DNA from: Cranoglanis bouderius
Lineage: Eukaryota > Chordata > Actinopteri > Siluriformes > Cranoglanididae
DNA: 64,000 bases
Assembly: GCA_023630585.1 (NCBI GenBank)
Contig: CM042568.1
Location: 5,165,016 to 5,229,015 of the forward strand
Reading direction: 5' to 3'
The translations under genes were made by a program, and so were the position numbers. The notes below the pieces were generated by a model, which did no database searches, was not told where the DNA came from, and saw nothing but the letters and a program-made list of their open reading frames with translations. Below, piece after piece: positions 59,301 to 64,000 of this stretch. The first letter of the stretch is position 1; the number at the start of each line of letters is the position of its first letter.

Positions 59301-61551
59301 AGTAATTATGGCATGGGAAGCCAGAGGCTAGAAAGAGTCACAGAAAGCATCCTTGTTCACACCAAAAACACTCTATGAGGACAATATACCAGGTGGGAAA
59401 GACCACAAACACTGTGAAAGAATTTAGGTGATACAGGTTAAGCATCCTCGGGCTGAGTGAGATCAGATGGATGGGGTTTGGCGAGACTCAGAACATGACA
59501 GCGAACACCATAGAGGTGTATGCAGCGAGCTTACTAAAGTGGAATCATCAGTACCTGTTTCTACAGGTGTATGCCCTGACTAATGAGGCAGAGGTTGAAG
59601 AGAAGGGTGATTCCTATGAGCACCTGCAAAGAGAGATTGAGGAAACACCACAGTACGACATCCTCATCCCAGAGGGCCAACAGGACCACATGTGCAACCA
59701 CGGTGTTCATGGGACGCAGGCCAACATCCAGATGAGCATAGAGGTGGAAAAAGCCATCAAGAAACTGAAGAGCGGAAATCGATGGCATCACACCTAAGAT
59801 GCTTAAGGAGAGCCTAGAGACAGCTATACCTGAACTCCATAAGTTGTTCAACCACATCCTGAAAGAGCAGAAATTGCCTGATGACTGGAAGAGATCCTTC
59901 ATTGTTAAGATGCCAAAGAAAGGACATCTCACCCTCTGTGACAACTATAGATGTACTATACTGTATAAACCTACTGTTTCTTTGTTTTGTCACAAAGGCT
60001 TATTGTGCATATTTGTATCTTTAAGTCCTCATCTTCTTGTTTCCTTACACTTGCATCCTGCCTCTTACTGCATGTAACTCAGGCTCAGAACATTATTTTC
60101 ATCTGAACATCAGAGTCAGCAGATATGTTAATGGTGAAGAACAGTGGAGAAAATGAAATTGCTGAGGTGATGGTACTCACCCAAGAGAAGCAGGATTCCT
60201 AGCAGTAGTGCCAGAACTCCACGTGCTCCTACAGTGCCGGTATTGGTCTGTCTCTCAGGTTGGCACACTTGTGCCTCAGTGCGTGTGCACACGGCTACCT
60301 GAAGCTTTTGAACCTCGCAGGGCTTTTCCTGCTGGTCTTTCACCTCCAGCTCCACTGTGTAGCGTCCCGGCCACAGGATCTCCCGGCTGCGCAAAATGAC
60401 TGTTGTTCCTGGAAAATGATTTCAGAGTCTCTTCAGTCATGAGATACAAAGGAGAAACAAGTATGATGTATTCAATTGAGCGTTAATGTTAAAAGAGTTT
60501 TACACTTAACCATTGAGACGCTCAATGCTCCAGTTCTCTTTTGTGCCCTTGGTAACCACTCTGAAATCAAAAGGTTCTGCATAGGGGTATTTATCCGCAT
60601 CCGTGGCTGTGACATACAATGCTTTGTCACCATAAAACAGCGTTTCGACTGAGCTGGTCAGAATCGGACAGTGGTCGTTGAAATCCTCCACCTCAATTCC
60701 AAAAGTTCCTGTTACAGTTTTGGGTGAAAAATCTGTGGAAAGGATTTAGGACATTATAATATTTAGGACATTCATTATTACAGCTGTACATGTACATCTG
60801 TTGCGTTCACTCCATATATATGTATATATATATGTATATGAAACACAGAATTCCACCTTCTGACTGGGAAAACAGTACACGTAGGAACACAAGTTGGATA
60901 TTGTTTGAGCATTAATCCCTGGTTTCTCTGACTTCATTGTGTTTTTTTGTCTGAAAAGCGTCTCTTACGTAATATGCTGCTTTCTTTAATGACATGCAAA
61001 CATTTTTCTGTACTATTTAATTTTGTGCTAGAAAACTAATGTTTGGGAATCTAAAATGTTTTTTGTACTGACGATAATGTAGAAGTCATAAAATAAAAGT
61101 CATAGAAGTCATAAAAGTATGGCATTGTCATTCTTTAATAAAATAAAAAAATATATTGTTGGTTAGAGGAATACAACATTAAAGGACATGCTATTGTCTT
61201 ATTATATGAAAAAATCAACTTCATGGGGTAACAGTAACTCTGCACCACATCACCCTGTCATTAATTATTATCCTATAACAGTATTTAATTCATTACATAT
61301 TTCAAATATAGTCACAGTCGCCTGATTCAGTCATGTATATCACTGGGCTGCATGTTACACATTCTGAAAGACCAGCCACATGGCTACTCCCATCTCTGGC
61401 TAACTTACCACTGGTGATGCATAAGATTTTGGTGTAGTATGTTCCATTGATCAGGAACTTGGACTCGCGGTCTGGATATTTGTTGAGTCTGATCTCGGCT
61501 GTTTGCTCATTAATGCTCAACCAGTTGTCAACATCTTCTCCTTTTACATAC
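52524..61551 (-). CDS. dsg2: Desmoglein (DSG2-like), 3' part of the gene
   Basis: Desmosomal cadherin that joins neighbouring cells and binds plakoglobin. Exons: 61551-61409, 60732-60511, 60408-60181, 58201-58074, 55445-55173, 53363-52524, with matching phases; the 5' exons lie beyond the window. In order there are ectodomain residues with DFNDHCP and ATDAD (variants of cadherin calcium motifs), sequons NGT, NWS and NGT, membrane segment GVLALLLGILLLL-VIPVLLLL (split by an intron), then FEHEQQLINYHTEGQGE and NYYAK. The catenin-binding stretch has SVTGSLEDICSHLHED, NLDFLDGLGPQFNRLAEICC, followed by a Ser/Thr- and Val-rich tail. That catenin-binding pattern favours a desmoglein over a desmocollin. 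The paralogue name is tentative; fish have several. Confidence 0.88.
53615..53700. repeat. (TA)n microsatellite in a desmoglein intron
   Basis: About 86 bases of pure TA. Confidence 0.97.
54120..54940. repeat. Dispersed teleost repeat split by a Tc1-type insertion
   Basis: Left part, 54120-54268: GTGTCCATGTGGGTATCC to ATTCTAAATTGCCC. Right part, 54796-54940: GTGTGCATGGTGTCTTGTGA to GATAAAGTGCTCATTGAAGA. Together they reproduce the uninterrupted copy at 57670-57920. The element at 54269-54795 separates them. Confidence 0.8.
54269..54795. mobile_element. Non-autonomous Tc1-type element (CAGTACTGTGCAAAAG ends), copy 2
   Basis: Left end CAGTATTGTGCAAAGGTTTT, right end inverted CAGTACTGTGCAAAAG, flanked by TA on both sides. 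The interior is nearly the same as 14684-15238 for several hundred bases. Confidence 0.88.
55658..55682. repeat. (GA)n microsatellite
   Basis: About 25 bases of GA in the desmoglein intron, within a purine-rich stretch. Confidence 0.85.
56299..56357. repeat. (GA)n microsatellite
   Basis: About 59 bases of pure GA in the desmoglein intron between exons 55445 and 58074. Confidence 0.97.
56690..57602. repeat. Direct pair of ~60-base repeats, unidentified
   Basis: AACGCAACTACTTTCTTGTG through TTATACAGGTG at 56700-56753 recurs with few changes at 57545-57601. The sequence between them is otherwise unremarkable. They might be remnants of an LTR or another element; I cannot tell. Confidence 0.5.
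57670..57920 (+). repeat. Dispersed teleost repeat, uninterrupted copy
   Basis: TTTCCTCCCACCTCCCAAAA, GGTGACTCTAAATTGC, TGGTGCCTTGCAATTGACT and a 3' end GATAAAGCGCTTACTGAAGA followed by GAATGACTGAATG. It is the reference copy for the interrupted one at 54120-54940. Confidence 0.8.
59470..59970 (+). mobile_element. Non-LTR retrotransposon fragment (endonuclease/reverse transcriptase)
   Basis: Peptides LLKWNHQYLFLQVYALTNEA, IEVEKAIKKLKSGN, ETAIPELHKLFNHILKEQKL and PDDWKRSFIVKMPKKGHLTL resemble the linker and N-terminal RT motif of fish non-LTR elements. A stop follows NRWHHT, and the first RT motif breaks at CDNYRC. It lies in a desmoglein intron (58202-60180) and is antisense to the gene. Confidence 0.75.
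60938..61105. mobile_element. Truncated piece of the CAGTACT non-autonomous family
   Basis: It shares AAGCGTCTCTTACGTAATAT and GCTAGAAAACTAATGTTTGG with 54592-54679. Neither end of the family is present. Confidence 0.85.
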
Positions 61552-61891
61552 CTACAACAATAAAATAATATAAATGTTTAGCCCTAACTTTAAACAAAGC
61601 TACAGTATATATTTCACACAAGCCCAAAGTTAGTTACAGTAAGAGGAATAAAACATTGTGCTGTTATAGAAAAATAATTAACTTTCTATAGCCTATTTCC
61701 TATAACAGCCACCCTCAAGTGTTTTCTTCCTTACATGACCACCATATCCTACAGATAAATTACAGTCATGTCATTCACAATATCACAACTTCATACCTCC
61801 ACCTGGTGAGTGTGAGATGGATGCAAGAATTAACACTGCATAAAACAGTGGAACAGAAAGAATAAAAGCAAAAATACCTTGACAAACGCTA

Positions 61892-63282
61892 CAGTGGGGG
61901 AAAAAAGTATTTGATCCCCTGCTGATTTTGTACGTTTACCCACTGACAAAGAAATGATCAGTCTATAATTTTAGTGGTAGGTGTATTTTAATAGTGAGAG
62001 ACAGAATAACCACAAAAAAATCCAGAAAAACACATTTCAAAAAAGTTATAAATTGATTTGCATTTTAACGAGTGAAATAAGTATTTGATCCCTATCAGTC
62101 AGGAAGATTTCTGGCTCCCAGGTGTCTTTTACACAGGTAACGAGCTGAGATTAGGAGCACTCTCTTAAAGGGAGTGCTCCTAATCTCAGTTTGTTACCTG
62201 TAAAAAGACACCTGTCCACAGATGCAATCAATCAATCAGATTCCAAACTCTCCACCATGGCCAAGACCAAAGAGCTGTCCAAGGATGTCAGGGACAAGAT
62301 TGTAGACCTACACAAGGCTGGAATGGGCTACAAGACCATCGCCAAGCAGCTTGGTGAGAAGGTGACAACAGTTGGTGCGATTATTCGCAAATGGAAGAAA
62401 CTGTCAGTCTCCCTCGGTCTGGGGCTCCATGCAAGATCTCACCTCGTGGAGTTTCAATGATCATGAGAACGGTGAGGAATCAGCCCAGAACTACACGGGA
62501 GGATCTTGTTAATGATCTCAAGGCAGCTGGGACCATAGTCACCAAGAAAACAATTGGTAACGCACTATGCCGTGAAGGACTGAAATCCTGCAGCGCCCGC
62601 AAGGTCCCCCTGCTCAAGAAAGCACATGTACAGGCCCGTCTGAAGTTTGCCTGAATGATTCAGAGGAGAACTGGGTGAAAGTGTTGTGGTCAGGTGTGGT
62701 CAGATCTCTTTGGCATCAACTCAACTCGCCTTGTTTGGAGGAGGAAGAATGCTGCCTATGACCCCAAGTCATAACACCATCCCCACCGTCAAACATGGAG
62801 GTGGGAACATTATGCTTTGGGGGTGTTTTTCTGCTAAGGGGACAACTGCACCGCATCAAAGGGACGATGGACGGGGCCATGTACCGTCAAATCTTGGGTG
62901 AGAACCTCCTTCCCTCAGCCAGGGCATTGAAAATGACCTTAATGACTTGGAGAGGATCTGCAAAGAGGAGTGGGACAAAATCCCTCCTGAGATGTGTGCA
63001 AACCTGGTGGCCAACTACAAGAAACGTCTGACCTCTGTGATTGCCAACAAGGTTTTTGCCACCAAGTACTAAGTCGAAGGGGTCAAATACTTATTTCACT
63101 CATTAAAATGCAAATCAATTTATAACTTTTTTGAAATGCATTTTTCTGGATTTTTTTTTTTTTTGTTATTCTGTCTCTCACTGTTAAAATACACCTACCA
63201 TTAAAATTATAGACTGATCATTTCTTTGTCAGTGGGCAAACGCACAAAATCAGCAGGGGATCAAATACTCCCCGCCCCACTG
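61892..63282 (+). mobile_element. Tc1-like transposon with CAGTGGGG ends
   Basis: The left end CAGTGGGGGAAAAAAGTATT and the inverted right end pair over about 210 bases and are flanked by TA on each side (61890-61891 and 63283-63284). It includes a hairpin at 62119-62214. It lies 5' of the last visible desmoglein exon, presumably in the next intron. Confidence 0.9.
62257..63072 (+). pseudogene. Decayed Tc1-family transposase
   Basis: The start MAKTKELSKDVRDKIVDLHK, a helix-turn-helix, is in frame. A frameshift after IIRKWKK, then stops after ARLKFA, and a scrambled first catalytic region (the WSDE-type motif is lost near 62690) disable it. Later pieces such as GGNIMLWGCFSAKGT are in other frames. 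Confidence 0.85.
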
Positions 63283-63284
63283 TA

Positions 63285-64000
63285 TTCAAATTTTTTTAAA
63301 AATATGTAAACCACTTTAATATGCAAAGTTTTCTAATTCTCTTCTCTCATCTGTTAAAATATTAATGAATTCTATTCATCTCCTTAGCCGCTGTTGTAAA
63401 AGTGAACTAAACCCATTATGTACAGTTCAGGTCAAAATGCTGTTCTTTTAAATGAAAGCTATAATAAAAGTGGTGCAAACGAATGCCTGGAGGTTGATTG
63501 GGTATTCTAAATTGTGAATGTATGTGTGAATGTGTGTGTGCATAGTCCCCTGCGATGGACTGGCGTCCCATCCAGGTATAGGCTCCGGATCCAGTGCGAC
63601 CCTGACTGAGATAAAGCGCTTTCTGAAGATTAATAAATAAATAAATTTTAACCATAATTGTGCAGTCATAACAAAATTGGACATGCTATAATGTCTAAAG
63701 AGATTCCAGCTCAGTCACATATCTGTTGATAGCCTTGATTTTTCTGGCCAAACCTGGAATTGAGACAAGTGACTACATAAACATGCCGTGTCAAAGAGGA
63801 GAAGAAGAAAAAGAGGAAGAACACATATACATTACAGTACAGTAATGTACAGTACAGACCTACTGATCAATAACCCAGAGCCTTTAACAATTGAACCACC
63901 ACTGTCTATAAATAAATTGGCCATGTTCCTGCAAGGAAATTAAATCTTAAAATTTTCATTGATAAATTCCACCACTCGCTTCAGTTCTGTTGGAGATCAG
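63285..64000. other. Window end: dispersed repeat, otherwise nothing recognised
   Basis: A copy of the dispersed teleost repeat lies at 63485-63655 (GTCCCCTGCGATGGACTGG through GATAAAGCGCTTTCTGAAGA). A further desmoglein exon would be expected upstream on the minus strand, but I could not identify one with confidence. Confidence 0.55.

Noticed and set aside
63680..64000. Possible desmoglein exon on the minus strand at the window edge
   Set aside because: The AG-bordered stretch near 63755 reads only a short peptide to a stop and shows no cadherin motif.

Overview
The window is vertebrate nuclear DNA, almost certainly from a ray-finned fish. The genes have many small exons with GT-AG borders, and they match vertebrate families at exact exon lengths. 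The space between exons is packed with Tc1/mariner-type transposons, short non-autonomous DNA elements and long CA, AT and GA microsatellites. A catfish-like teleost is my best guess, from the general flavour of the dispersed repeats; that is a weak inference.

Four genes are supported. (1) A USP37-like deubiquitinase on the + strand, about 269-13043. Its catalytic Cys and His boxes and two CxxC pairs are visible. Its 5' half is an array of tandemly duplicated exons. (2) exosc4 (Rrp41, RNA exosome ring subunit), complete on the - strand, 15911-18570, 3 exons, 245 codons. (3) A cAMP-dependent protein kinase catalytic subunit, prkacb-like, complete on the - strand, 24135-45218, 10 exons, 351 codons, with a 14.5-kb first intron full of repeats. 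(4) A desmoglein (dsg2-like), - strand, 52524-61551, holding the membrane-proximal ectodomain, membrane segment and cytoplasmic tail; the 5' part lies beyond the window. The deubiquitinase and exosc4 are convergent, and the last three genes share one strand. They have no evident common pathway.

Layout: 1-3750, usp37-like 5' exon array; 3750-8550, one intron holding a non-autonomous hAT-like element (with a Tc1 element nested in it) and a second, nearly intact Tc1 element; 8551-13043, peptidase exons; 13044-15910, repeat debris; 15911-18570, exosc4; 18571-21280, intergenic; 21280-24134, likely kinase 3'UTR; 24135-45218, kinase gene; 45219-52523, intergenic with Tc1 derivatives and a solo LTR; 52524-64000, desmoglein gene with nested repeats and a decayed Tc1 element.

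No CRISPR array, operon or new defence system is visible. The most unusual observations are the duplicated exon array in the usp37-like gene, in which two nearly identical exon copies would be read in different frames; a one-base homopolymer frameshift in the same gene, pinned by exon-phase bookkeeping; clean target-site duplications around a hAT-like element and a solo LTR; and a 1.2-kb minisatellite in the kinase gene.
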